Positions 7,802 to 16,079 of a stretch of DNA of 64,000 nt are shown here, in pieces. This stretch comes from JANMDS01 sp031430575. Its GTDB lineage: Bacteria; Pseudomonadota; Gammaproteobacteria; Burkholderiales; Casimicrobiaceae. The notes under the pieces are model-generated. The model had not been told where the DNA came from. It saw nothing but the letters and a program-made list of their open reading frames with translations, and did not search any database. Position numbers and translations under genes: made by a program. Position 1 is the first letter of the stretch; every line of letters starts with the position of its first letter. Location of the stretch: NCBI GenBank assembly GCA_031430575.1, contig JANPBT010000037.1, positions 124,001 to 188,000 of the forward strand, given 5' to 3'.

Positions 7802-8436
7802 AGCCGCAATCGCTTTTCATCACCGGCACCGATACTGAAATCGGCAAGACAACCGTTGCCTGCGCAATTGCGCGGCAGTGGGTGCGAGCAGGCGTGCGCG
7901 TAGGGGCGATGAAGCCAGTTGCCGCAGGCTTGATTAATGGAAAAAGTGAAGACTTGCTTGCGATGGAAGCCGCATGCAAATTCGCGCTACCGTTTGAAGA
8001 TGCCTGCACGTATGCGCTGCCCGACCCGGTCGCCCCGCATTTGGCTGCGCACCGCGTCGGTGTTGAAATTTCGGCTGCCGTGATTGCGCAAAAATACGTC
8101 AAATCTGCGCCGCAGGTAGAGGTCATGATTGTCGAAGGCGCGGGCGGCGCGCTCGTGCCGATCAATTCCTCAGAAGATATGCTGGATATTGCTGCCGCCT
8201 GCGGGCTGCCAGTGCTGCTTGTGGTTGGCATGAAACTGGGTTGCATCAATCATGCGCGGCTGACTTCAGAGGTGATTGCCGCGCGCGGCCTTGTTTGTCT
8301 AGGCTGGGTGGCGAACGTTTTAGACCCAAACATGCCGTTTTTGCATGAAAACATCGAAACGCTGAAAAACCGCATTTCTGCGCCGTTTTGGGGCGTATGC
8401 CTCTATCGTGGAAGCATCCTCTCTGCTACACTTTGA
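7798..8436 (+). CDS. bioD: dethiobiotin synthetase
   Basis: BioD closes the ureido ring of dethiobiotin using ATP and CO2. The P-loop GTDTEIGKT is near the N-terminus and VEGAGGALVPI is the second conserved motif. I chose GTG 7798, whose overlap GTGA with the upstream stop matches the coupling style of this operon; an in-frame ATG at 7711 would add 29 residues lying entirely inside the upstream gene. The repeat at 8105-8118 is read as S-A-P-Q-V immediately before the VEGAGG strand. Length about 212 aa. It is the last biotin gene. Confidence 0.9.
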   Translation: MKPQSLFITGTDTEIGKTTVACAIARQWVRAGVRVGAMKPVAAGLINGKSEDLLAMEAACKFALPFEDACTYALPDPVAPHLAAHRVGVEISAAVIAQKYVKSAPQVEVMIVEGAGGALVPINSSEDMLDIAAACGLPVLLVVGMKLGCINHARLTSEVIAARGLVCLGWVANVLDPNMPFLHENIETLKNRISAPFWGVCLYRGSILSATL

Positions 8437-8458
8437 AGGGTAAAGAGGCTATGTTGCC

Positions 8459-8980
8459 GTGCAATGCCGATGGGTCGCGAGACTATCGAGCGGGTTGCCC
8501 TTCGTGTCAAATTCTGAAACTCGTTGGATCCTCAAAGCACCGCGCCGTTGCGCGCTGGCGCGCAAGCAAAGATGGTCGATCTTCGCGCTGATGTGCGCGA
8601 TTGGCTTTTTCTTTGCGTTTTTTGCAGGGTTTGCGTTTGATGCGTGGATCGTAATGCCCTTTACCGGTGTTGAATTGTTGGCGGTAGGCGCAGCGTTTTG
8701 GTGGTGGGATTCCCACGCGGAAGATTTCGAAGCGATCATTATCGAAGGCGGCGCGCTAAAAGTAGTGCGCCAATACGGTAAGTACGGTCGGCAATGCGAG
8801 CTCCCGGCAGCTTGGGCGCAAGTCAGCAGGCAGCAAAAACCATCAGGCTGGGGCAAGCGTCGTTTGATGGTGATTGCGTGCAAAGGCCGAGCGGTAACGT
8901 TCGGCGAGTTTCTAAACGAAGCAGGCGTGAACGAATGTCAACGCTTGCTTAAAGAGCGGTTGAAATCGGCGTGGGCTTGA
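8459..8980 (+). CDS. DUF2244 integral membrane protein
   Basis: Two transmembrane segments (IFALMCAIGFFFAFFAGFAF and a second ending WWWDSH) are followed by a soluble tail with the pattern typical of DUF2244 proteins, which commonly precede cytochrome oxidase genes in alpha- and betaproteobacteria. Function is not established. The start is uncertain: GTG 8459 gives 173 aa, while GTG 8504 gives 158 aa beginning V-S-N-S-E and fits the family better. coxB follows 47 bases after its stop. Confidence 0.75.
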   Translation: MQCRWVARLSSGLPFVSNSETRWILKAPRRCALARKQRWSIFALMCAIGFFFAFFAGFAFDAWIVMPFTGVELLAVGAAFWWWDSHAEDFEAIIIEGGALKVVRQYGKYGRQCELPAAWAQVSRQQKPSGWGKRRLMVIACKGRAVTFGEFLNEAGVNECQRLLKERLKSAWA

Positions 8981-9027
8981 GTGGTGAGCGCGCGTTTTGG
9001 CAAGTTAAAAGTTCGAGGCAATTCAAC

Positions 9028-10245
9028 ATGACGATGAAATATTGGGCAATGCGGGCGAGCGGCGTGGGCGGGGCAGTTTTTTCAGCCATGGCTGCAGCAA
9101 AAATGGAATACGATTTGCAGCCGCAGATTACAGAAATCGGGCGCATGCAGCAAGATTTGCATGTGGCGATTATGTGGATCATTTCGGTGATTTTTGTCAT
9201 CGTTTTCGGCTTTATGTTTTATTCGCTGTATGCCCATCGCAAGAGTAAGGGCCATAAGGCGGCTACTTTTCATGAGAGCACTTCGGTGGAAATCGCGTGG
9301 ACCGTAATTCCGTTTCTCATTCTTCTTGTCATGGCGTGGCCAGCCACTAAAGCTGTTTTGGCGATGAAAGATACCTCATCGCCCGATCTCACGATCAAGG
9401 TGACCGGCTATCAGTGGAAGTGGGGCTACGACTATATTCATGATGGTTTCGGCTATTTGTCGATGCTTTCTACGCCGCTCGCCCAAATCGAAGGCCGCGA
9501 GCCCCGCGGTGAAAACTATTTGCTCGAAGTCGATAACCCGATGGTCGTGCCGATGAACCGGAAAGTGCGCGTTCTCATCACCGCAAACGACGTGCTGCAC
9601 GCGTGGTATGTGCCTGCGCTCGGCGTCAAGCAAGATGCAATTCCCGGGTTCGTCCGAGATGCGTGGTTCAAGGCTGAAAAACCTGGCATCTACCGTGGCC
9701 AGTGTGCCGAGCTTTGCGGCAAAGAGCATGGCTTCATGCCAACCGTTGTTGAGGTTAAGACCGAGGCGGAATACGAAAAGTGGGTGATTGCGCAGAAACT
9801 CAAGTATGGCGTCGTTGACAAAAACGCGCCTGCTGCGGCAACTGTCGCAGCGCCGGCCGCAGTAGCGTCAGCAGCAACTCCCGTGGTGTCGACAGCGGCT
9901 GTCGCCGCTGTACCTGCGGCGCAGAATGAGGCACTTCCAGCCAAACTTTTCTTTGAGGTTGGCAAAACGGATCTGCCTGCCAATACAAAAGCAGCAGTGG
10001 CAGCAGCGGTTGAATTTTTGAAAGCCAACGCCAACGCGAAAGTGGCGTTATCTGGCTTCGTTGATAAAACTGGCAACGCCGACCAAAATGCTGAGCTGGC
10101 TAAAAATCGCGCGAAAGCAGTGCGCGAGACGCTCAAGACCGCAGGCGTTGATGAAGCGCGGATCGAGATGCGTAAGCCAGAAGTGTTAACCGGCGCAGTG
10201 GACAATAAAGAAGCCCGCCGCGTTGAAATCATTGCAGTGAAGTAA
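9028..10245 (+). CDS. coxB: cytochrome c oxidase subunit II with C-terminal OmpA-like domain
   Basis: Subunit II carries the CuA centre that takes electrons from cytochrome c. ATG 9028 follows CGAGG and gives a signal peptide, two membrane helices (about 45-110) and a cupredoxin domain with VLHAWYVP and RGQCAELCGKEHGFM, which supply the CuA Cys, His and Met ligands. After about residue 265 comes an Ala/Val/Pro-rich linker, then an OmpA-like peptidoglycan-binding fold (LFFEVGKTDLP to the NKEARRVEI end). The linker contains a repeat copy (9911-9924; V-P-A-A-Q). The oxidase may thus be tethered to the cell wall. Length 405 aa, longer than a plain subunit II. Confidence 0.93.
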   Translation: MTMKYWAMRASGVGGAVFSAMAAAKMEYDLQPQITEIGRMQQDLHVAIMWIISVIFVIVFGFMFYSLYAHRKSKGHKAATFHESTSVEIAWTVIPFLILLVMAWPATKAVLAMKDTSSPDLTIKVTGYQWKWGYDYIHDGFGYLSMLSTPLAQIEGREPRGENYLLEVDNPMVVPMNRKVRVLITANDVLHAWYVPALGVKQDAIPGFVRDAWFKAEKPGIYRGQCAELCGKEHGFMPTVVEVKTEAEYEKWVIAQKLKYGVVDKNAPAAATVAAPAAVASAATPVVSTAAVAAVPAAQNEALPAKLFFEVGKTDLPANTKAAVAAAVEFLKANANAKVALSGFVDKTGNADQNAELAKNRAKAVRETLKTAGVDEARIEMRKPEVLTGAVDNKEARRVEIIAVK

Positions 10246-10277
10246 GCGAAAAACCGAGAACACAAAAGGAAACGATC

Positions 10278-11867
10278 ATGGCAAGTATTCCCCACGGCAA
10301 CGATCACGCCCACGACGATCACCACGACCACCACCCGAGCGGTCTAAAGCGCTGGCTGACCAGCACTAACCACAAAGACATCGGTACGCTTTACATGTGG
10401 TTTAGCTTCATTATGTTCATCTCGGGCGGCGTGATGGCGATGACCATTCGGCTTGAGCTGTTCCAGCCGGGCTTGCAGTTTGTTGAGCCTGAGTTTTTTA
10501 ATCAAATGACGACGCTGCATGGCCTCGTAATGATCTTCGGCGCGATCATGCCGGCATTTGTTGGGTTCGCTAATTGGATGATCCCGCTGCAGATCGGTGC
10601 GCCTGACATGGCGTTTGCGCGGATGAATAATTTGTCGTTCATGCTGCTTCCACCAGCCGCTGTCTTGCTGATTGGGTCGCTGTTCGTGCCGGGCGGCGCT
10701 GCAGCGGGTGGCTGGACGATGTATCCACCACTCTCGATCCAAGCCGGTATCGGGATGGATATGATGATTTTTGCGGTGCACATCATGGGCGCGTCGTCGA
10801 TCATGGGCTCGATCAACATCATCACGACGATTTTGAACATGCGCGCACCCGGCATGACCATGATGAAAATGCCGATGTTCTGCTGGACATGGCTTATCAC
10901 TGCGTTCTTGTTGATTGCTTCGATGCCGGTGTTGGCTGGCGCGATTACGATGTTGCTCACTGACCGTCATTTCGGCACCAGTTTCTTTAACGCAGCGGGC
11001 GGCGGCGATCCGGTCATGTTCCAGCATATTTTCTGGTTCTTCGGTCACCCCGAGGTCTATATCATTGCCTTGCCAGCGTTTGGCGTGATCAGCCAAGTGA
11101 TTCCGGCGTTTTCGCGCAAGAAGCTCTTTGGCTATCACTCAATGGTCTATGCGACGGCATCGATCGCGCTGCTCTCGTTCATCGTTTGGGCACACCACAT
11201 GTACACCACGGGCATTCCAGCCGCCGGCCAGCTTTACTTTATGTACGCAACGATGTTGATCGCCGTGCCCACCGGCGTCAAAGTGTTTAATTGGCTTGCG
11301 ACGATGTGGCGCGGATCGATTACGCTTGAGACCCCGATGCTTTTCGCGCTCGGTTTCTTGTTCCTATTTACGTTGGGCGGCATGACCGGCTTAGTGCTTT
11401 CGCTCACCCCGGTCGATATCCATCTGCACGACACTTACTACGTTGTCGCCCACTTCCATTACGTGATGGTGGCTGGCGCGTTGTTCAGCGCATTTGCGGG
11501 CGTTTACTATTGGCTGCCAAAATGGACCGGCCATATGTACGACGAGCGTATCGGCAAAATCCATTTCTGGACATCGCTGATTTTCTTCAACATCACCTTC
11601 TTCCCGCAGCATTTTTTAGGTCTCGCCGGTATGCCACGCCGCATCCCTGACTACAACATGCAGTTTGCGGAATTCAACATGATGTCGTCGATCGGTGCAT
11701 TTGGATTTGGTTTATCGCAATTCATTTTCCTCTGGGCCGTATTGAAGTGCATTCGGGGCGGTGAAAAAGCGCCTGCTAAACCATGGGATGGCGCGGAAGG
11801 CTTGGAGTGGACGATTCCCTCGCCCGCGCCTTATCACACGTTTGAGACCCCACCGACTGTGAAATGA
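10278..11867 (+). CDS. coxA: cytochrome c oxidase subunit I
   Basis: This is the catalytic 12-helix subunit of an aa3-type oxidase, 529 aa. Heme and CuB ligands are visible in MTTLHGLVMIF, WFFGHPEVYI, WAHHMYTTG and VVAHFHYVM; the GHPEVY motif marks the His-Tyr crosslink of A-type enzymes. The N-terminus is unusually His/Asp-rich (HAHDDHHDHHP), which could bind metal. It follows coxB by 32 bases. A hairpin made of two repeat copies lies right after the stop and may reduce read-through into the assembly genes. Confidence 0.97.
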   Translation: MASIPHGNDHAHDDHHDHHPSGLKRWLTSTNHKDIGTLYMWFSFIMFISGGVMAMTIRLELFQPGLQFVEPEFFNQMTTLHGLVMIFGAIMPAFVGFANWMIPLQIGAPDMAFARMNNLSFMLLPPAAVLLIGSLFVPGGAAAGGWTMYPPLSIQAGIGMDMMIFAVHIMGASSIMGSINIITTILNMRAPGMTMMKMPMFCWTWLITAFLLIASMPVLAGAITMLLTDRHFGTSFFNAAGGGDPVMFQHIFWFFGHPEVYIIALPAFGVISQVIPAFSRKKLFGYHSMVYATASIALLSFIVWAHHMYTTGIPAAGQLYFMYATMLIAVPTGVKVFNWLATMWRGSITLETPMLFALGFLFLFTLGGMTGLVLSLTPVDIHLHDTYYVVAHFHYVMVAGALFSAFAGVYYWLPKWTGHMYDERIGKIHFWTSLIFFNITFFPQHFLGLAGMPRRIPDYNMQFAEFNMMSSIGAFGFGLSQFIFLWAVLKCIRGGEKAPAKPWDGAEGLEWTIPSPAPYHTFETPPTVK

Positions 11868-11873
11868 CGTGAT

Positions 11874-11918
11874 TCTGCGCCGCAGGTATCTCAAATTGAT
11901 GAATACCTGCGGCGCAGA
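11874..11918. terminator. paired-repeat hairpin after coxA
   Basis: Two repeat copies in opposite orientation (cores 11875-11888 and 11904-11917) give a perfect 16-bp stem with a 13-base loop. A T run follows at 11925-11930 on the + strand, so this looks like an intrinsic terminator or attenuator between coxA and the downstream assembly genes. Confidence 0.6.
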
Positions 11919-11942
11919 TTAACCCTTTTTTGAGCACATTTG

Positions 11943-12059
11943 ATGACCAAACTCCCACCCGAACAGCGTCGCAAAAACCGCATCACCGGCATTATCTTGG
12001 CGCTGGTGGCCGTTGGTTTTGTGGTGACGGTGTTTGGCTATCGCTTGAGCCTGAAGTAA
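11943..12059 (+). CDS. cytochrome oxidase small assembly protein (38 aa)
   Basis: A 38-residue protein with a charged N-terminus (MTKLPPEQRRKNRITG), one transmembrane helix of Val/Ala/Leu/Gly and a short tail ending RLSLK. Small single-helix proteins of this kind sit between coxA and ctaG in many Burkholderiales and are annotated as small oxidase assembly proteins. It ends 18 bases before ctaG. No molecular mechanism can be read from the sequence. Confidence 0.75.
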   Translation: MTKLPPEQRRKNRITGIILALVAVGFVVTVFGYRLSLK

Positions 12060-12077
12060 GGCGCGGATGAAATTGCG

Positions 12078-12620
12078 ATGAGTGTCACTACCCGCGAAAC
12101 CAAACTCGACAATCTTGAGCTACTCAAAAAGCTGGCGGTATGTGTCGCGCTCATGTTTTGTTTTGGTTATGCGATGGTGCCGATTTACGAGAAGTTTTGT
12201 CAGGTCACCGGCGTGCGTAATTTGCTCCAGCCCGATGCGATTGCGCCGGTCAATTCGCAAATTGATAAATCACGTTGGGTAACGGTTGAATTTGATGCCA
12301 ATACCCGCAAACTGCCATGGCAATTTAAGCCTGAAGTCACGCGCTTGAAAGTGCATCCGGGCGAGCTTTCACAGGTGGTTTATGAAATTACCAACGAGCA
12401 ATCGCGCAAGATGACGGGTCAGGCCGTGCCGAGTTACGGCCCAAAGCAGGCGGCAGAATATTTTAAAAAATTAGAGTGCTTTTGCTTCGAGAAAAAATCC
12501 CTGCACGCAGGTGAAACGCGCAAAATGCCGGTTGTTTTTGTTATCGATCCAAAGTTGCCGGATCACATCAATACGATTACTTTAAGCTACACGTTCTTCG
12601 AAATCGAAGGCGCAACCTAA
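12078..12620 (+). CDS. ctaG: cytochrome c oxidase assembly protein CtaG/Cox11
   Basis: Cox11/CtaG inserts copper into the CuB site of subunit I. One N-terminal membrane helix (about residues 15-37, ending YAMVPIYEKFCQVTGV) anchors a periplasmic immunoglobulin-like domain. The copper-binding motif CFCF is at about residue 135 and the first conserved Cys is in KFCQ. Length 180 aa is typical. It lies between the small assembly gene and coxC, as expected. Confidence 0.93.
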   Translation: MSVTTRETKLDNLELLKKLAVCVALMFCFGYAMVPIYEKFCQVTGVRNLLQPDAIAPVNSQIDKSRWVTVEFDANTRKLPWQFKPEVTRLKVHPGELSQVVYEITNEQSRKMTGQAVPSYGPKQAAEYFKKLECFCFEKKSLHAGETRKMPVVFVIDPKLPDHINTITLSYTFFEIEGAT

Positions 12621-12645
12621 TTCAATATAAGCGGGAGCAATTGAC

Positions 12646-13512
12646 ATGGCCTCAGCCACTAACCATCCTTACTACTTCGTACCCAATCCATCGTATTGGC
12701 CGATCATCACTGGCATCGCCCTGCTTGCGATGGCAGCAGGCGCAGTTGGGCTGATGAACGATATCGACGTGATCGGCATCCCCCTGAAATACGCGCTCTA
12801 TGCGGGCTTAGCAGGATTGTTCTACGTTTTTTATGGCTGGTTTGGGCAAGTCATTGGCGAATCTGAAGCCCACAAATACAACAAAAAAGTGGATGTCAGC
12901 TTTCGCTGGAGCATGAGCTGGTTTATCTTTTCTGAAGTGATGTTTTTTGCCGCCTTTTTTGGCGCGCTGGGCTATGCCCGGCTGCAATCGGTTCCTGATC
13001 TTGGGAGCTTAGATGCGAAATTGCTATGGCCAACATTTGCCGATGCGTGGCCGACGGCAGGCCCGAACGCAAAAGAGGGCTTCACCGCGATGGGCGCGAT
13101 GGGCATCCCCGCGATCAATACGCTTTTGTTGTTGCTCTCCGGCGTCTGGCTCACCATTTCCCACCATGCGCTGCTTGATGGTAATCGGGCAAAAGCTATT
13201 CGTTGGCTCGCGCTTACGATCATCTTTGGATTCACATTCCTTGGCTTCCAGATTTATGAATACATGCACGCCTATTCACATCTGAATCTGAAGCTGACCT
13301 CTGGCATTTTCGGGTCTACGTTTTTCTTGCTAACAGGCTTCCATGGTTTCCATGTGACGATGGGCGCAATTATGTTGAGCGTGATGCTGTATCGCTTAAT
13401 CCGTGGCCATTTCAATAAAGAGCAGCATTTCGCGTTTGAAGCGGCCGCATGGTATTGGCACTTTGTTGACGTGGTTTGGCTGCTGCTGTTTGTTCTTGTT
13501 TACGCGATCTAA
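12646..13512 (+). CDS. coxC: cytochrome c oxidase subunit III
   Basis: This 288-aa seven-helix protein stabilises the oxidase core. Typical features are the N-terminal HPYYFVPNPSYWP, the FSEVMFF helix with its lipid-site Glu, GFHGFHVTMG and the final WYWHFVDVVWLLLF helix. A GGGAG ribosome site (12632-12636) precedes ATG 12646. It is the last gene before a strong terminator. Confidence 0.96.
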   Translation: MASATNHPYYFVPNPSYWPIITGIALLAMAAGAVGLMNDIDVIGIPLKYALYAGLAGLFYVFYGWFGQVIGESEAHKYNKKVDVSFRWSMSWFIFSEVMFFAAFFGALGYARLQSVPDLGSLDAKLLWPTFADAWPTAGPNAKEGFTAMGAMGIPAINTLLLLLSGVWLTISHHALLDGNRAKAIRWLALTIIFGFTFLGFQIYEYMHAYSHLNLKLTSGIFGSTFFLLTGFHGFHVTMGAIMLSVMLYRLIRGHFNKEQHFAFEAAAWYWHFVDVVWLLLFVLVYAI

Positions 13513-13530
13513 TTAAATTGCGCTTGCACA

Positions 13531-13560
13531 AAAAACGCCGCGAGTCACGCGGCGTTTTTT
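13531..13560 (+). terminator. intrinsic terminator after coxC
   Basis: An 8-bp core stem ACGCCGCG / CGCGGCGT with loop AGTCA is preceded by A5 and followed by T6, extending the stem. Because A and T runs lie on both sides it can act in both directions, ending coxC and the opposing DUF2909 gene. Confidence 0.9.
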
Positions 13561-13593
13561 GTTTCAAAGCGGCTCAATCAATCTTCTCGCGAA

Positions 13594-13794
13594 CTAAATT
13601 CGCCCACCGGTAATCCAACCCATTTGAATCGAAATGACGAGCATGAGAAAGAGCGAAACAGAAAGCGCGACACGTATCGTCAGCGCGCGCACTGCCCGTT
13701 TTGATCCTGTGCCGCGGTCTTTATAAACGTAATAGAGCGCTGAGAATAAGCTCGCGATAATAAGTATTAATGCTGCAACCACGAAGTAACGCAT
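13594..13794 (-). CDS. twin-transmembrane DUF2909-type small protein
   Basis: A 66-residue protein (start MRYFVVAALILI; an in-frame ATG at 13815 would add 7 residues) with two hydrophobic helices joined by a basic loop (KDRGTGSKRAVRAL). DUF2909 genes lie divergent to SURF1 in many beta- and gammaproteobacterial cox clusters. The start overlaps the SURF1 start on the other strand by two bases. Function unknown; oxidase biogenesis is suggested only by position. Confidence 0.75.
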   Translation of the reverse strand: MRYFVVAALILIIASLFSALYYVYKDRGTGSKRAVRALTIRVALSVSLFLMLVISIQMGWITGGRI

Positions 13795-14545
13795 GAACCG
13801 CTCCGAAACAATCATCGACCAAATGCAAAGTGTACGCCCGCGCCGGCAGTTTCGCTGGCATCCGTGGTTGTCGTTGCTCGCAATTTCGGTCGCAATCGGT
13901 ACCGCGATTTTGTCCCGTTGGCAATTTGATCGTGCCGGGCAAAAAGCCCATCTGCAAGCGCAATTTGAAGCTCAGCAGCAAGCCCCCGCGCGTACGCAGC
14001 TCACGCCCATCAACCTCGATACTGATCGCTTCGCCCGTGTCGCGATTCCTGGCGCATTTATCGCAGGCAAAAGTTTTCTGCACGACAATCAAATCCAGGC
14101 AGGGCGTGCCGGCGCGCATGTCTATGCCGCGTTCGCGCCCGCCGACGGCAGCCCACCCGTACTCGTCAATCGTGGCTGGCAGCCATTGATAGGCGAGCGC
14201 ACGCGTGCCGCTGCGCCTGCAATACCTGCGGCGCAATTTACGCTCATGGGGCGCGTAAACGTGCCCGCGCAGCGCACCCAACGTTTGGCGGCGGGCGCAG
14301 ATACGCCTGCGCTCGTGCAAACCATTGAGCTCGTGCCGTTGCGCCAAGCACTGCAAATCCCGCTCGCGCCCTTTATCATCGAGCAAACCGCGATGGCGGG
14401 CGTGGGCGATTCCCTCATTCGTGCATGGATATCGCCAGACTTTAAAATCACGACGCACCGAATGTACGCGGGGCAGTGGGCTTGTTTTTCAGCGCTCACG
14501 ATTGTCCTCTGGTTAGTGCTTAGCTTTAGAAAATCATCGCCATGA
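13793..14545 (+). CDS. SURF1-family cytochrome oxidase biogenesis protein
   Basis: SURF1 helps heme A insertion into subunit I. The protein has an N-terminal helix (PWLSLLAISVAIGTAILSRW), a periplasmic domain with VLVNRGWQP, the SURF1 hallmark, and a C-terminal helix (WACFSALTIVLWLVLSF). Length 250 aa is normal. A one-mismatch repeat copy (14223-14236) encodes I-P-A-A-Q-F within a variable loop. An alternative ATG at 13823 would shorten the protein by ten residues. The next gene overlaps its stop by 4 bases. Confidence 0.88.
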   Translation: MNRSETIIDQMQSVRPRRQFRWHPWLSLLAISVAIGTAILSRWQFDRAGQKAHLQAQFEAQQQAPARTQLTPINLDTDRFARVAIPGAFIAGKSFLHDNQIQAGRAGAHVYAAFAPADGSPPVLVNRGWQPLIGERTRAAAPAIPAAQFTLMGRVNVPAQRTQRLAAGADTPALVQTIELVPLRQALQIPLAPFIIEQTAMAGVGDSLIRAWISPDFKITTHRMYAGQWACFSALTIVLWLVLSFRKSSP

Positions 14546-15093
14546 AAATGACCCCAACGCAACGCATGTTGCTCCTTATCTTCGCTGTCTGTGCCGCGCC
14601 TTTTGTCGGCGGTACGATCATGTATTACGTGAAAGTTGCCGAGCCGGCTGGGCGAATCAACTACGGCGCGCTAGTTGAGACCAAGCCCGTGAGCTACCCC
14701 GCGCTCAAGGATCTAGAGGGTAAGCTGCTTGATCGCGAAAGCTTCAAAGGTAAATGGTGGATCATTCATACCTGCGGCGCAGATTGCACCACCGAGCTTT
14801 ACACGCTGCGCCAAGCCCGCACCATGCTGCATAAAGACAAAGATCGCGTTCAACGCTTAGCGATCGTGCCCACTGCCCCGAGCGATGCGCTGATCGCTCA
14901 AAATCCAGGCGTGCGCTTTGTCGTCGCGGCCGCCGGTCAAAGCGCGCGCACCGATACGCTTGCGGCAGAGCGTGACGGCATTATGTTCATCGATCCGCTC
15001 GGTAACCAAATTTTGGTATGGCCGAAATTGCCCGACGCTAAACGCGTGCATAAAGATATGGCGCGGCTGATGCGCGCGTCGAGGATTGGTTAA
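14542..15093 (+). CDS. SCO1-like thioredoxin-fold oxidase assembly protein
   Basis: A membrane-anchored 183-aa protein: helix at residues 9-28, then a thioredoxin-like domain. The redox or copper motif is C-G-A-D-C (Cys 78 and Cys 82), a CxxxC spacing as in SCO-type copper chaperones; GIMFIDPLGNQIL near the end is the usual fold signature. Remarkably, four of the five motif residues are encoded by an exact repeat copy (14769-14782). It lies between SURF1 and heme A synthase, so a role in CuA assembly is likely. The neighbours overlap by 4 and 1 bases. Confidence 0.8.
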   Translation: MKMTPTQRMLLLIFAVCAAPFVGGTIMYYVKVAEPAGRINYGALVETKPVSYPALKDLEGKLLDRESFKGKWWIIHTCGADCTTELYTLRQARTMLHKDKDRVQRLAIVPTAPSDALIAQNPGVRFVVAAAGQSARTDTLAAERDGIMFIDPLGNQILVWPKLPDAKRVHKDMARLMRASRIG

Positions 15094-16064
15094 TGAAAAT
15101 GTATAAAGCGCTCGCTTATTTCTCGCTCGTCTTGTGTTTCGTGGTCGTCACCTTCGGAGCCTATGTGCGGCTCACCGATGCCGGGCTCGGCTGCCCTGAT
15201 TGGCCCGGCTGCTATGGCGAGCTTACGCCAAAGCAAGCCGCCGACGATATCGCCAAAGCAGAAAAAATCATGCCCAGTGGCCCGGTGACGTTGGGTAAAG
15301 CCTGGAATGAAATGAATCACCGCTACATCGCGGGTATTCTCGGTGTGTTGATCATTATCATGGCGGTAATGTCGTGGCTGAATAAGCAGCCTAAAAACAT
15401 TCCCCGATGGTTTCCAACCGCGCTCGGGTTTGTGATTCTTATGCAGGCGCTCTTTGGTAAGTGGACGGTTACGCTCCTACTAAAGCCGGCCATCGTCACT
15501 GGCCATTTGCTCGGTGGCATGCTCATTTTTTCGTTGCTGGCGTGGCAAGTGGTGCGTATTCGCGGCAACAAGGTGTTGGCGACGTTCGCGCTACGTCTCG
15601 CGGCTGTCATCGCGTTAGTCGCGGTTGCGTTTCAAATCGCGCTTGGCGGTTGGGTGAGCACTAATTACGCCGCGCTCGCCTGCACCGATTTCCCAACCTG
15701 CCATGGCGAAATTAAACCCAAAGCGATGGATTTTGAGCATGGCTTCATCATCGCGCGCGAGCTCGGAAAAACCGCAAAGGGCGATCTCCTTTCGCGCGAA
15801 TCACTCACCGCGATTCACTGGGTGCATCGGGTGGGCGCGCTAATCATTGCGGGCATCGTTGGCGCCTTTGCCTTTGCGTTGGTGCGCAGTAAGCGGTGGC
15901 GTGGCATGGGCATCGGCTTGGCGACTTTACTCATCGCGCAGATTTTGCTCGGCATCGGCAATGTGTTGCTCTCTCTGCCGCTGCCGATTGCGGTCGCGCA
16001 TAACGGTGTTGCCGCGTTACTCATCGCTCAGCTTGTGATGATTAATACGCGCATGCGCGCTTAG
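15093..16064 (+). CDS. ctaA: heme A synthase
   Basis: CtaA/COX15 oxidises heme O to heme A for the oxidase. The 323-aa protein has about eight helices with conserved His in WNEMNHRYIAG and HWVHRVGAL, and Cys pairs in GLGCPDWPGCYG and ACTDFPTCHG. The ATG overlaps the stop of the preceding gene by one base. A heme O synthase (ctaB) usually follows, but here pth is next, so ctaB must be elsewhere. Confidence 0.94.
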   Translation: MKMYKALAYFSLVLCFVVVTFGAYVRLTDAGLGCPDWPGCYGELTPKQAADDIAKAEKIMPSGPVTLGKAWNEMNHRYIAGILGVLIIIMAVMSWLNKQPKNIPRWFPTALGFVILMQALFGKWTVTLLLKPAIVTGHLLGGMLIFSLLAWQVVRIRGNKVLATFALRLAAVIALVAVAFQIALGGWVSTNYAALACTDFPTCHGEIKPKAMDFEHGFIIARELGKTAKGDLLSRESLTAIHWVHRVGALIIAGIVGAFAFALVRSKRWRGMGIGLATLLIAQILLGIGNVLLSLPLPIAVAHNGVAALLIAQLVMINTRMRA

Positions 16065-16079
16065 AACTAAGTAAGCAAT

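Noticed and set aside
10344..11138. Long minus-strand frame within coxA
   Set aside because: It is the shadow of a strongly conserved gene and its translation is His/Arg-rich without a recognisable domain.
13594..13794. DUF2909 ORF as a shadow of the SURF1 leader
   Set aside because: Kept as a real gene: it has two clear membrane helices, a matching terminator on its 3' side and conserved placement.
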